From Clostridia bacterium (GTDB taxonomy: Bacteria > Bacillota > Clostridia > Oscillospirales > Acutalibacteraceae), in NCBI GenBank assembly GCA_017521125.1, contig JAFXDV010000015.1, forward strand, positions 1-64,000: a stretch of DNA of 64,000 nucleotides, in the 5' to 3' direction. The notes below the pieces were generated by a model. The model was not told where the DNA came from. It saw nothing but the letters and a program-made list of their open reading frames with translations, and did not search any database. Position 1 is the first letter of the stretch. Every line of letters starts with the position of its first letter. A program made the position numbers and the translations under genes. Shown piece after piece: positions 8,864 through 16,302 of this stretch.

Positions 8864-10237
8864 TTATGGACGAATTCTATCTCTGTCTCTTGGGAATGCG
8901 GTAGCCTTTTTAATATTATCAAGGCCAAGTATATTTTGAACAATTCTTTCTAGTCCAAGACCCATACCACCATGTGGAGGCATACCGTATTTGTGCATAG
9001 TAAGGTAATCTTCAAAATCGTCAATATCCATTCCACGCTGTTTCATTTTAGCAACCTGCATTTCATAATCGTGAATGCGTTGACCGCCTGTTGTAACTTC
9101 AAGGCCGTTAAGAAGCATATCAAAACTTAGTGTATAATTAGTATCCTCAGGGTCATCCATCGCATAGAATGGTCTTTTAACGGTTGGATAATGCGTAATA
9201 AATACAATTGGAGCGTTATATTCCTTAAGGAAATATTCACCGAGCCACTTTTCTTCTTCGGGAGCAAAGTCAGGCTCTAAAAGTGCGTTTTCGCCCTGTG
9301 GGCCCGGATGTGCATCAGCAAAAAGTTTTTTAGCATCCATAAATCTAATTTTTGGAAAGCACTCAAGTTCAGGAAGTCTTGCATCTTTACCTAAGAACAT
9401 TTCAAGTTCCGCAGAATATTCTTCGTTGAGCACTTTAAAGATATATTTAAACATTCTTGCTTCAAGTTCCATTATATCCTCAAAGGAATCAATAAATCCC
9501 ATCTCTACGTCAAGACCCTGGAACTCGTTGATATGACGGTTGGTGCTATATTTTTCAGCACGGAAAACCGGTCCTATTGTGAAAACCTTCTGGAAAACGC
9601 CGACCATAACCTGCTTATACATCTGAGGACTCTGGTTAAGATATGCTTTTTTGCCGAAATATTCAACTTCAAACATATCAGCTCCGCCCTCAGCGCCAGA
9701 CTCAACCATCTTGGGAGGAACAAATTCAGTAAAGCCTTCTTCTCTTAAAAAGTTGCGGAAGGCATACATAACACCGTCTGCAACACGTAAAATAGCTCTC
9801 ATCTTAGGATTTCGAAGAGATATAATACGAGTATCAAGAAGAGTGTTAAGATTTAATTTCTCGATTTTTTTATCATTTCCAATTTCAACAGGAGGAACTT
9901 CAGCTTTACCTGAAATTCTTGTCATTGAGTTAATGCGAACATCGAAACCTAAACGGCTACGTTCTTCTACAACCAATGTGCCATCAATTACAACACATTC
10001 TTCAACAGAAAAATCCTTAATGTTACAGTCAGAGATTCCCTCCTCCCATACACATTGGAATGTCATCCTACTTGTTCTGATAACTACAAAGGCAAATCCG
10101 CTCATTTCTCTGATGCGATGAATAGTACCTTTTAAAACAAGTTTGTCTCCATCTTTAATTGTACCGTTTTTAAAGCCATCAATAACATAGGCAATATCAG
10201 TGGTATCAATTTTCTTTTCTGCATTTAAAAATTCCAT
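8864..10237 (-). CDS. aspS: aspartyl-tRNA synthetase, archaeal-type (AspRS2, probably Asp/Asn non-discriminating)
   Basis: This 457-residue class II synthetase has an N-terminal OB-fold anticodon-binding domain (about 25-115) followed by the catalytic core. Class II motif 2 is seen as FRAEKYSTNRHINEFQGLDVEMG and motif 3 as GMGLGLERIVQNILG near the C-terminus. It is short and lacks the large bacterial GAD insertion, so it is the archaeal-like AspRS2 type. Enzymes of this kind often load Asp on both tRNA(Asp) and tRNA(Asn), and GatCAB then converts Asp-tRNA(Asn) to Asn-tRNA(Asn). Its place 21 bp after gatB supports that. Asparaginyl-tRNA synthetase is the nearest alternative by homology. The Asp assignment rests on family resemblance and context. 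Confidence 0.88.
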   Translation of the reverse strand: MEFLNAEKKIDTTDIAYVIDGFKNGTIKDGDKLVLKGTIHRIREMSGFAFVVIRTSRMTFQCVWEEGISDCNIKDFSVEECVVIDGTLVVEERSRLGFDVRINSMTRISGKAEVPPVEIGNDKKIEKLNLNTLLDTRIISLRNPKMRAILRVADGVMYAFRNFLREEGFTEFVPPKMVESGAEGGADMFEVEYFGKKAYLNQSPQMYKQVMVGVFQKVFTIGPVFRAEKYSTNRHINEFQGLDVEMGFIDSFEDIMELEARMFKYIFKVLNEEYSAELEMFLGKDARLPELECFPKIRFMDAKKLFADAHPGPQGENALLEPDFAPEEEKWLGEYFLKEYNAPIVFITHYPTVKRPFYAMDDPEDTNYTLSFDMLLNGLEVTTGGQRIHDYEMQVAKMKQRGMDIDDFEDYLTMHKYGMPPHGGMGLGLERIVQNILGLDNIKKATAFPRDRDRIRP

Positions 10238-10258
10238 TTTTATACCTCTCTTTTAAAT

Positions 10259-11701
10259 TTATAGTTTTGCAAGTTCTTCAGCAACAATTTTATTAACTGT
10301 ATCCGGCTTTGCTTTTCCTTGCGTTGCCTTCATAACCTGACCCACAAAGAAACCTACGACCTTTGTTTGTCCGTTTTTGTACTGCTTTACTGTGTTGGGG
10401 TTGGCGCTAAGAACGCCTAATACTGCCTCTCTGATAGAATCGGTATCATCAACCTGTTCAAGCCCATTATCTTTAATATATTTTTCTAAATCAAAGTCGT
10501 GAGAAGCAAAGAACATTGCCTCAAAAACCGTCTTGGCAGTTGGTCTGTTAATTCTATCTGATGTTGCAATTTTTATAAATTCAGCAAACTTTTCACACGA
10601 AAGATTTATATCCTCCGGCAAAATTCCTTTATCGTTCATAAGGTACATTATTTGGTTTATAATCCAATAACGTACTTCTTTGGGTTCGTTGCAAATTGCA
10701 ACTGTATCTTCAAAGATTTTAGCAATATATTTTGATGATGCAATAATTTCTGCATCTGCTCTTGTTATACCAAAATCATTAACATACCTTAAAACCTTTG
10801 CAGATGCAAATTCAGGTTGATTGTTTTTTATCTCTTCAATCAGTTCTTCGCTAATATTAATTGGGGGTATATCAGGTTCAGGAAAATATCTGTAGTCCTG
10901 GGCATCCTCCTTAGAACGCATAGAGATACTCAGACCCTTGTTATCATCCCAACGTCTTGTTTCCTGAATTACCTCTCCACCATTTTCAATAAGCTCAATC
11001 TGACGTGCAGATTCAAAAGCAATTGCACGTTCAATAGCCTTGAATGAATTTATATTCTTCATCTCAGTACGAGTGCCGATTTTTTCAGAACCATTAGGTC
11101 GCACAGAAAGGTTTACGTCAGCACGCATAGATCCTTCTTGCATCTTACAGTCGGAAATTCCAAGATATTCAAAAGTGGTCTTTAATTTTTCCAGATATGC
11201 GATAACATCTTCTGCAGATCTGAAATCAGGCTCAGATACTATTTCTATAAGTGGGACACCGCACCTGTTATAATCAGTAAACGTTTCATTACCCGTAGGT
11301 GAATGTATAAGTTTACCTGCGTCCTCTTCCATATGAATTTCATGAATTCTTATGGTTTTCTCGAGACCAGAGCGAGTTTTTATATCTATACTTCCATTTT
11401 TGGCAAATGGTAAGTATAGTTGTGAAATCTGATAAGCTTTAGGAAGGTCGGGATAGAAATAATTTTTACGGTCAAATTTATTATATCTTGTAATGTCGCA
11501 ATTAAGAGCAACACCTGCTTTTACTGCATATTCAAGGACCTTTTTATTAAAAACAGGAAGTGTCCCCGGCATACCAGTACAAACAGGGCAACAATGGGTG
11601 TTGGGAGCTCCGCCGAACTCGGTTGTGCAAGAACAAAAAATCTTTGTTTTTGTTGCAAGTTCTACATGGACCTCAAGTCCCATAACAATTTCGTAGTTCA
11701 C
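10259..11701 (-). CDS. gatB: Asp/Glu-tRNA amidotransferase subunit B
   Basis: GatB is the kinase/tRNA-binding subunit of the GatCAB amidotransferase. It activates the side chain of misacylated Asp-tRNA(Asn) or Glu-tRNA(Gln) and receives ammonia from GatA. The 480-residue length is normal. Recognisable blocks are YEIVMGLEVHVEL at the N-terminus, the Cys cluster CSCTTEFGGAPNTHCCPVC, and the C-terminal YqeY-like helical tail ending NPNTVKQYKNGQTK then GFFVGQVMKATQG. The start is GTG at 11701, with GGGAG 9 nt upstream. It lies 4 bp after gatA and 21 bp before aspS2, within the T-box-led operon. Confidence 0.97.
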   Translation of the reverse strand: MNYEIVMGLEVHVELATKTKIFCSCTTEFGGAPNTHCCPVCTGMPGTLPVFNKKVLEYAVKAGVALNCDITRYNKFDRKNYFYPDLPKAYQISQLYLPFAKNGSIDIKTRSGLEKTIRIHEIHMEEDAGKLIHSPTGNETFTDYNRCGVPLIEIVSEPDFRSAEDVIAYLEKLKTTFEYLGISDCKMQEGSMRADVNLSVRPNGSEKIGTRTEMKNINSFKAIERAIAFESARQIELIENGGEVIQETRRWDDNKGLSISMRSKEDAQDYRYFPEPDIPPINISEELIEEIKNNQPEFASAKVLRYVNDFGITRADAEIIASSKYIAKIFEDTVAICNEPKEVRYWIINQIMYLMNDKGILPEDINLSCEKFAEFIKIATSDRINRPTAKTVFEAMFFASHDFDLEKYIKDNGLEQVDDTDSIREAVLGVLSANPNTVKQYKNGQTKVVGFFVGQVMKATQGKAKPDTVNKIVAEELAKL

Positions 11702-11705
11702 TTGT

Positions 11706-13172
11706 TTATACTCCCTTTGGACTCATTTTATGAAATTCGGTATTCTGCTGATATGCAAAACCGATATTAAGAATTTTCTTATCATCTAATGGGGCACCAA
11801 TAATTTGAGCACCTATCGGCATACCACTTTGGTCAAATCCACAAGGAATTGACAGGCCCGGCAAACCGGCTAAGTTAGCCGAAACCGTATAGATATCTGA
11901 CAAATACATTTGAAGAGGGTCGCTGAGACTCTGGTCAAGATTTGGTGCAGTGGTCGGTGTTGTCGGACAAAGAATTGCATCGAAATTTTGGAAAATCTCA
12001 TTAAATTTTTTGCTAATTAAAGATTTAACCTGTAAAGCTTTACGATAATACGCATCATAATAACCGCTTGAAAGGACAAATGTGCCAAGTAAAATTCTTT
12101 TCTTCACTTCATCGCCAAAGCCTTCACTTCGTGTAACACTGTACATATCGGTAACACCATCAAAACTTTTTGCTCTGAAACCGAATTTTACACCATCGAA
12201 TCTTGACAGATTAGAACTCGCTTCAGCCGAGGCAAGAATATAATAGGTTGGAATGACATAATCAAGGAAAGACATTTCAATATAATCAACTTGCGCACCT
12301 AATTCTTTTAATGTATCTGACATAGATAAGATGCTGTTTTTCACTTGATTATCAAGTCCTTTATCAAAGCACTGCTTTGGCAAACCTATTTTCATTCCTT
12401 TTATATTGCCGTTTAAGGACTCCAACAGACCTCCATATTTAATATCAAGAGTTGTGCCGTCTCTCTCATCTTTTCCGCAAATAACATCCATTACTGCGGC
12501 GCAGTCCTGAACACTTTTTGCAATAGGACCAATTTGGTCAAGAGAGGAAGCGTAAGCAATAAGACCATATCTTGATACAGTTCCATATGTGGGCTTAAAG
12601 CCGGTAACACCGCAATAAGACGCAGGTTGTCTTATACTACCTCCGGTATCGGAACCTAAAGCCATAGGTACTTGATTAGAAGCTACTGAAGCGGCGGCAC
12701 CACCTGAAGAACCACCAGAAACTTTATTTGTGTTCCAAGGATTTTTACACGAACCATAATATGATGTTTCATTGGTGGAGCCCATTGCAAACTCATCCAT
12801 ATTTAATTTGCCAATTATTATGACCCCTGCTTGTTCTAACTTTTCAATAACAGTTGCATTATAAACCGGTATAAAATCTCCTAACATTTTAGAAGCACAC
12901 GTAGTTTTCATGCCTTTTGTGCAAATGTTATCCTTTATCGCAATAGGAACACCTGCAAGTGAACCGGTTAGTTTTCCGCTATCAATTTTCTTCTGAACAT
13001 CTTCCGCTTTTCTTAGAGCTTCCGCCTTATTAGTCGTAATAAAAGCATTGATAATGTTATCTGTAGATTCTATCGTGTCATAAAAAGCTTTAACTGCATC
13101 TACTGCCGTAATATTTCCTTTTTTAATTTCTGCTCCTATATCTAAGGCAGTCATTTTATTTATATTCATCAT
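11706..13172 (-). CDS. gatA: Asp/Glu-tRNA amidotransferase subunit A
   Basis: GatA is the glutaminase subunit of GatCAB, releasing ammonia from glutamine for transfer to the tRNA-bound acid. The 488 residues contain the amidase signature with its Ser-cisSer-Lys triad: Lys in PIAIKDNICTKG near residue 80, and the serines in KVSGGSSGGAAASVA near 155-160 and GSDTGGSIRQPASYCG near 175-185. Two adjacent ATGs (13172 and 13169) are possible; AGGG lies 8 nt before the first. gatC ends 5 bp upstream and gatB begins 4 bp downstream. That spacing suggests translational coupling, as expected for subunits of one complex. Confidence 0.97.
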   Translation of the reverse strand: MMNINKMTALDIGAEIKKGNITAVDAVKAFYDTIESTDNIINAFITTNKAEALRKAEDVQKKIDSGKLTGSLAGVPIAIKDNICTKGMKTTCASKMLGDFIPVYNATVIEKLEQAGVIIIGKLNMDEFAMGSTNETSYYGSCKNPWNTNKVSGGSSGGAAASVASNQVPMALGSDTGGSIRQPASYCGVTGFKPTYGTVSRYGLIAYASSLDQIGPIAKSVQDCAAVMDVICGKDERDGTTLDIKYGGLLESLNGNIKGMKIGLPKQCFDKGLDNQVKNSILSMSDTLKELGAQVDYIEMSFLDYVIPTYYILASAEASSNLSRFDGVKFGFRAKSFDGVTDMYSVTRSEGFGDEVKKRILLGTFVLSSGYYDAYYRKALQVKSLISKKFNEIFQNFDAILCPTTPTTAPNLDQSLSDPLQMYLSDIYTVSANLAGLPGLSIPCGFDQSGMPIGAQIIGAPLDDKKILNIGFAYQQNTEFHKMSPKGV

Positions 13173-13177
13173 AAGTA

Positions 13178-13465
13178 TTACCCTACTGTTTTTGGTACGA
13201 CGAAAGTTTCGTCGGTGTGGTCAGGTGCATTTGACAAAATTTCCTGTCTATCAATGGAAGGTTTAATAAGATCATCACGCATAACATTATTAAGTGAAAA
13301 AATATGAGACATTGGCTCAATTTCTTTGGTGTCCAAGGAATTTAAAATTTCCATATAATCAATAACGGCACCAAGCTCTGTTTGCATTTTAACTGTTGCA
13401 GCTTCATCAAGTTTAATTCTTGACAGATTTGCAACTGATTCTACTATCTCTTTAGTAATCTTCAT
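13178..13465 (-). CDS. gatC: Asp/Glu-tRNA amidotransferase subunit C
   Basis: This 95-residue protein is the small GatC subunit that wraps around GatA and stabilises its contact with GatB. It has the expected order: an N-terminal helix (EIVESVANLSRIKLDE), a second helix (MQTELGAVIDYMEILNSLDT), then the extended segment EPMSHIFSLNNVMRDD and the C-terminal tail PDHTDETFVVPKTVG. GGAGGG lies 4 nt before the ATG. It is the first gene after the T-box leader and so is directly controlled by it. Confidence 0.96.
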   Translation of the reverse strand: MKITKEIVESVANLSRIKLDEAATVKMQTELGAVIDYMEILNSLDTKEIEPMSHIFSLNNVMRDDLIKPSIDRQEILSNAPDHTDETFVVPKTVG

Positions 13466-13483
13466 ATAACCCTCCAGAAAATC

Positions 13484-13720
13484 AAAAAAACCGCCTTTGT
13501 CCCCAAAAAATGGGACGAAAGACAGTCTTCCGCGGTACCACCCAAATTAGTATGAATTTCATACTCACTCAAAAGATTAACGCTCTTAGCACGGCCGATT
13601 CTACTAACAAAACGCTTTCCTTCGGCAGCTCAGAGATGTCATTAAATTAACTTCATTATCACATTTCAGCAACCGTGACTCTCTTTGAATGAAGACTTAA
13701 TTCAATTTCTCTTCAACGCT
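13484..13720 (-). promoter_or_regulatory. T-box leader of the gat-aspS operon
   Basis: The leader contains the canonical T-box sequence GGTGGTACCGCGG (13530-13542, minus strand). It is followed by a terminator stem (13484-13521; CTTTCGTCCC pairs with GGGGACAAAG, extended by CCGC/GCGG) and a T7 run. Stem I ends in the usual CTCTGAGC block. Six to nine nt upstream of that is a likely specifier GAC (13638-13640, Asp), directly preceded in register by AAT (13641-13643, Asn). Uncharged tRNA should pair with the specifier and with the T-box bulge and favour antitermination. Control by Asp or Asn tRNA suits the genes downstream. The T-box call is firm; the codon call is from pattern position. Confidence 0.93.
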
Positions 13721-13727
13721 CAAACAA

Positions 13728-13756
13728 ATTATAACATTAAAGAGTATTTGTGTCAA
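13728..13756 (-). promoter_or_regulatory. promoter of the T-box operon
   Basis: A full consensus housekeeping promoter on the minus strand: TTGACA (13751-13756), 17-bp spacer, TATAAT (13728-13733). Transcription should begin near 13721, at the start of the T-box leader. Confidence 0.92.
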
Positions 13757-13774
13757 TTGAAAAATTATACTATT

Positions 13775-14044
13775 TCACACACAAAATAGCAAAAATCTTG
13801 CGACCGCTAACAATAAAACACCAGGTAATCCTCCAAGTATTGAAATTGCAACAGTATAATCATTTATTGGTATCCAAACACCTGTAAAAAATGCTGTTAA
13901 ATCTATAAAGATAAATAAAAAGAGACCTATCAGGGCATTATATAGTAATGATTTAAAAGGCTTTTTTGTGAGAATGGAAAAAACAATAAGCAAAATTGAA
14001 TATATAACTGCTATAATAATAAAAATAATCTTAATTAAATCCAA
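13775..14044 (-). CDS. BofA-like membrane protein
   Basis: This is an 89-residue integral membrane protein with about three hydrophobic segments. The C-terminal part (WIPINDYTVAISILGGLPGVLLL) matches the pattern of the BofA family, in which a polar IPxN turn is followed by a Gly/Pro-rich helix. In Bacillus, BofA holds the pro-sigma-K protease SpoIVFB inactive in the outer forespore membrane. The start is TTG at 14044 with AGGGG 8 nt upstream. It lies between the secG terminator and the T-box promoter, so it is probably monocistronic. SpoIVFA or SpoIVFB is not nearby. The M50 protease at 22002 is not an evident SpoIVFB. The family call rests on one motif and size. Confidence 0.72.
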   Translation of the reverse strand: MDLIKIIFIIIAVIYSILLIVFSILTKKPFKSLLYNALIGLFLFIFIDLTAFFTGVWIPINDYTVAISILGGLPGVLLLAVARFLLFCV

Positions 14045-14095
14045 GCTAACAACCCCTAATCTAATTAAGATTATGTAATTTTAACACATAATATG

Positions 14096-14123
14096 AAACG
14101 GCACCTAATAATAGGTGCCGTTT
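14096..14123 (-). terminator. terminator after secG
   Basis: A 12-bp perfect stem (14096-14107 and 14112-14123) with a 4-nt loop, 5 bp past the secG stop codon. The A/T-rich ends make it potentially bidirectional. Confidence 0.82.
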
Positions 14124-14128
14124 ATCAG

Positions 14129-14374
14129 TTAGATTGCTGCAAAAACATTTGCTAAAAGAATTAACACAAAGAAAGCGAGTGCTATATATTTTGTGTAGCG
14201 AGCAAGCTTAGCATCAACTGTTCTTGCTTTGGTCTTTGATAGGAATGTATCAGCCGCACCGGAAATTGCTCCGTTAACGCCTGAACGATGGCCCTGCTGT
14301 AATAAAACAACGCCAATAACAATAATTGAAACTATAAGTATTAAAATACCAAGTATAATTTCCCAAGCATTCAT
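14129..14374 (-). CDS. secG: preprotein translocase subunit SecG
   Basis: This 81-residue protein has the SecG layout: an N-terminal transmembrane helix (about 5-27), the conserved cytoplasmic loop VVLLQQGHRSGVNGAISGAADTF, and a second helix (about 60-80). SecG joins SecYE in the membrane and assists SecA-driven export. GGAGG lies 8 nt before the ATG. A good promoter (14410-14438) and the terminator at 14096 frame it as a single-gene unit downstream of the carboxyltransferase set. Confidence 0.94.
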   Translation of the reverse strand: MNAWEIILGILILIVSIIVIGVVLLQQGHRSGVNGAISGAADTFLSKTKARTVDAKLARYTKYIALAFFVLILLANVFAAI

Positions 14375-14409
14375 TTAATTTACCTCCGAATATTCTCGTC
14401 AACGAAAGT

Positions 14410-14438
14410 ATTATATCACGACAGATATAATTATGCAA
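14410..14438 (-). promoter_or_regulatory. promoter of secG
   Basis: TTGCAT (14433-14438) and TATAAT (14410-14415) on the minus strand, 17 bp apart. It lies in the gap between the OadA-like gene and secG. Confidence 0.75.
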
Positions 14439-14451
14439 CCATTTTTTGCAA

Positions 14452-15849
14452 TTATAAAGGATGTACCTGTGACTCTACGTCAGAGTGCGCAGCATCAACC
14501 TTATACTTTTTATTATTTCTGTCTTCAAAGAATTTAACTGCAACCTGTCCAAATTGAGCATAGGATAAAACATCCTCTTCCTGCTCCATATATGGAGCAA
14601 CCTCTTGTCTGATTTTGTCAAGCTCAGGCTCGATAAGGTCAGCAGGTCTGCAATCAATCGGCTCCTCATCGCCGATTATCTTCTTTCTAAATTCAGGGTC
14701 TATAGGTAGTGGAGTTTTTCCGTACTCGCCCTTAACAAGTCCCTTGAACTCTTTTGTTACCATCTTATAGCGCTCACCCATAATAATGTTAAATACGGCT
14801 TGAGTGCCTACAATTTGTGAAGATGGAGTAACTAGTGGAGGATATCCACAATCCTCTCTTACCTTTGGAACCTCGGCCAAAACATCAGCAAGCTGATCTT
14901 CTTTACCTGCTTGTTTAAGCTGAGAAACAAGGTTTGAAAGCATACCGCCGGGAACCTGATAAATAAGAGTTTTACTGTCAACACCAAGCATTTTGGTATC
15001 AAGAAGACCCTCATCAAGATATTTTTCTCTAAGTGTTGATACATATTTTGTAATTTCTGTTAAGGCTTCAAGGTCAAGACCTGTATCATACTCAGTGTTT
15101 TGTAAAGCCGCAACCATTGACTCGGTAGCGGGATGTGATGTACCTAATGCCAATGGTGACATTGCAGTATCAACAACATCTGCACCTGCTTCTATTGCCT
15201 TTAAAAGCACCATAGAGCCGAGTCCTGAAGTATAGTGAGTATGAACCTGAATGGGAACCTTAACTGTTTCCTTTAGGCATTTAACTAAATCATAGGTGCC
15301 ATATGGAGTCAAAAGTCCTGCCATATCTTTAACGCAAATTGAATCTGCGCCTGCATTTTCAAGTTGTTTTGCATAGTTTGCATAATACTCTAAATCGAAA
15401 ACAGGGCCTGTTGTGTAAGAAATGGCCGCCTGAGTATGAGCACCTTCCTTTTTGGCCGCTTTAATTGCGGTCTCAAGGTTTCTAAAGTCGTTAAGAGCAT
15501 CGAAAATTCTTAAAATATCAATACCATTTGCAACTGACTTTTGAACAAAATACTCAACAACGTCATCTGCATAATGACGGTAACCCAACATATTTTGTCC
15601 TCTGAAAAGCATTTGAAGCTTTGTATTAGGACAATGTTCCTTTATAGTTCTAAGTCTATCCCAAGGGTCTTCATTTAAAAATCTAAGGCAACTATCAAAT
15701 GTAGCACCGCCCCAACATTCAAGAGAATGAAAACCAATTTTATCAAGACTGTCAAGCATTGGAAGCATATCATCCATTGTCATTCGTGTGGCAATAAGGG
15801 ACTGATGTGCATCTCTTAATACGGTTTCTGTAATACCAATTCTTGCCAT
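14452..15849 (-). CDS. OadA-like carboxyltransferase (oxaloacetate decarboxylase alpha / transcarboxylase 5S type)
   Basis: This 465-residue TIM-barrel enzyme moves a carboxyl group between a 2-oxo acid (pyruvate/oxaloacetate) and biotin. Family residues are seen: TVLRDAHQS (Asp13), the presumed carbamylated lysine in VKDMAG (Lys174), and metal ligands in QVHTHYTSG (His203, His205). A PYC/OADA helical domain fills the C-terminal third. It lacks the fused biotin domain of longer OadA proteins; the carrier is the separate gene 24 bp upstream. No membrane-bound OadB/GcdB sodium-pump subunit or biotin carboxylase is nearby. With the carboxyltransferase at 16303 it resembles the 5S subunit of transcarboxylase. 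The class is sure; the physiological reaction is inferred. Confidence 0.9.
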   Translation of the reverse strand: MARIGITETVLRDAHQSLIATRMTMDDMLPMLDSLDKIGFHSLECWGGATFDSCLRFLNEDPWDRLRTIKEHCPNTKLQMLFRGQNMLGYRHYADDVVEYFVQKSVANGIDILRIFDALNDFRNLETAIKAAKKEGAHTQAAISYTTGPVFDLEYYANYAKQLENAGADSICVKDMAGLLTPYGTYDLVKCLKETVKVPIQVHTHYTSGLGSMVLLKAIEAGADVVDTAMSPLALGTSHPATESMVAALQNTEYDTGLDLEALTEITKYVSTLREKYLDEGLLDTKMLGVDSKTLIYQVPGGMLSNLVSQLKQAGKEDQLADVLAEVPKVREDCGYPPLVTPSSQIVGTQAVFNIIMGERYKMVTKEFKGLVKGEYGKTPLPIDPEFRKKIIGDEEPIDCRPADLIEPELDKIRQEVAPYMEQEEDVLSYAQFGQVAVKFFEDRNNKKYKVDAAHSDVESQVHPL

Positions 15850-15873
15850 GATGCGAGAACCTCTTTCTAAAAA

Positions 15874-16272
15874 TTATTTTAAAATTACTAAAGATTTACC
15901 TGCATCTACAGATTCGCCTCTTGCGCAGGTTACTGCAGATACAACTGCATCACGTGGTGAGAAGATTTCGTTTTCCATCTTCATTGCTTCAAGAACGCAC
16001 AAAACGTCGCCCTTCTTAACTGCTTGGCCGGCATTAACAGCGATTGAAAGAATAGTTCCGGGCATAGGAGCTAATACAGGTTCGCCCTCACCGTCAGCTA
16101 CCTGAGGAGCAGCTGCAGGTGCGGCTGCCGGAGCTTCGGCAACAGGAGCAGCAGGAGCAGTTGCGGGTGCGGCTGCAGGTGTAGCAACAGGGGCAGCAAC
16201 GGAAGTAGCGCCTACTTCTTCAACTGCAACATCGTATGTGATACCATTAACAGTAATTTTTAATTGTTTCAT
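15874..16272 (-). CDS. biotin carrier protein
   Basis: This 132-residue biotin carrier has three parts. The short N-terminus (KITVNGITYDVAVEE) is typical of carriers tied to decarboxylases. A flexible Ala/Pro linker spans about residues 24-58. The biotinyl domain holds EAMKMEN, with Lys98 the biotin site, and MPGTILSI. The carrier shuttles carboxyl groups between the two flanking carboxyltransferases. The repetitive linker DNA produces long open frames on the other strand that are not genes. Gaps of 24 bp and 30 bp to its neighbours indicate one operon. The 1.3S subunit of transcarboxylase and the gamma/biotin subunits of Na+ decarboxylases are the closest analogues. Confidence 0.94.
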   Translation of the reverse strand: MKQLKITVNGITYDVAVEEVGATSVAAPVATPAAAPATAPAAPVAEAPAAAPAAAPQVADGEGEPVLAPMPGTILSIAVNAGQAVKKGDVLCVLEAMKMENEIFSPRDAVVSAVTCARGESVDAGKSLVILK

Positions 16273-16302
16273 AATATTTAACCTCCATTTATTTTGGTAG
16301 CT

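Noticed and set aside
9651..10121. 156-codon plus-strand frame opposite aspS2
   Set aside because: Fully antisense to a clear class II synthetase, no ribosome site, no recognisable domain.
15848..16272. Alanine/proline-rich repeat in the biotin carrier gene considered as a tandem DNA repeat
   Set aside because: It is the flexible linker normally found in biotin carrier proteins; the DNA repetition follows from the Ala/Pro codons.
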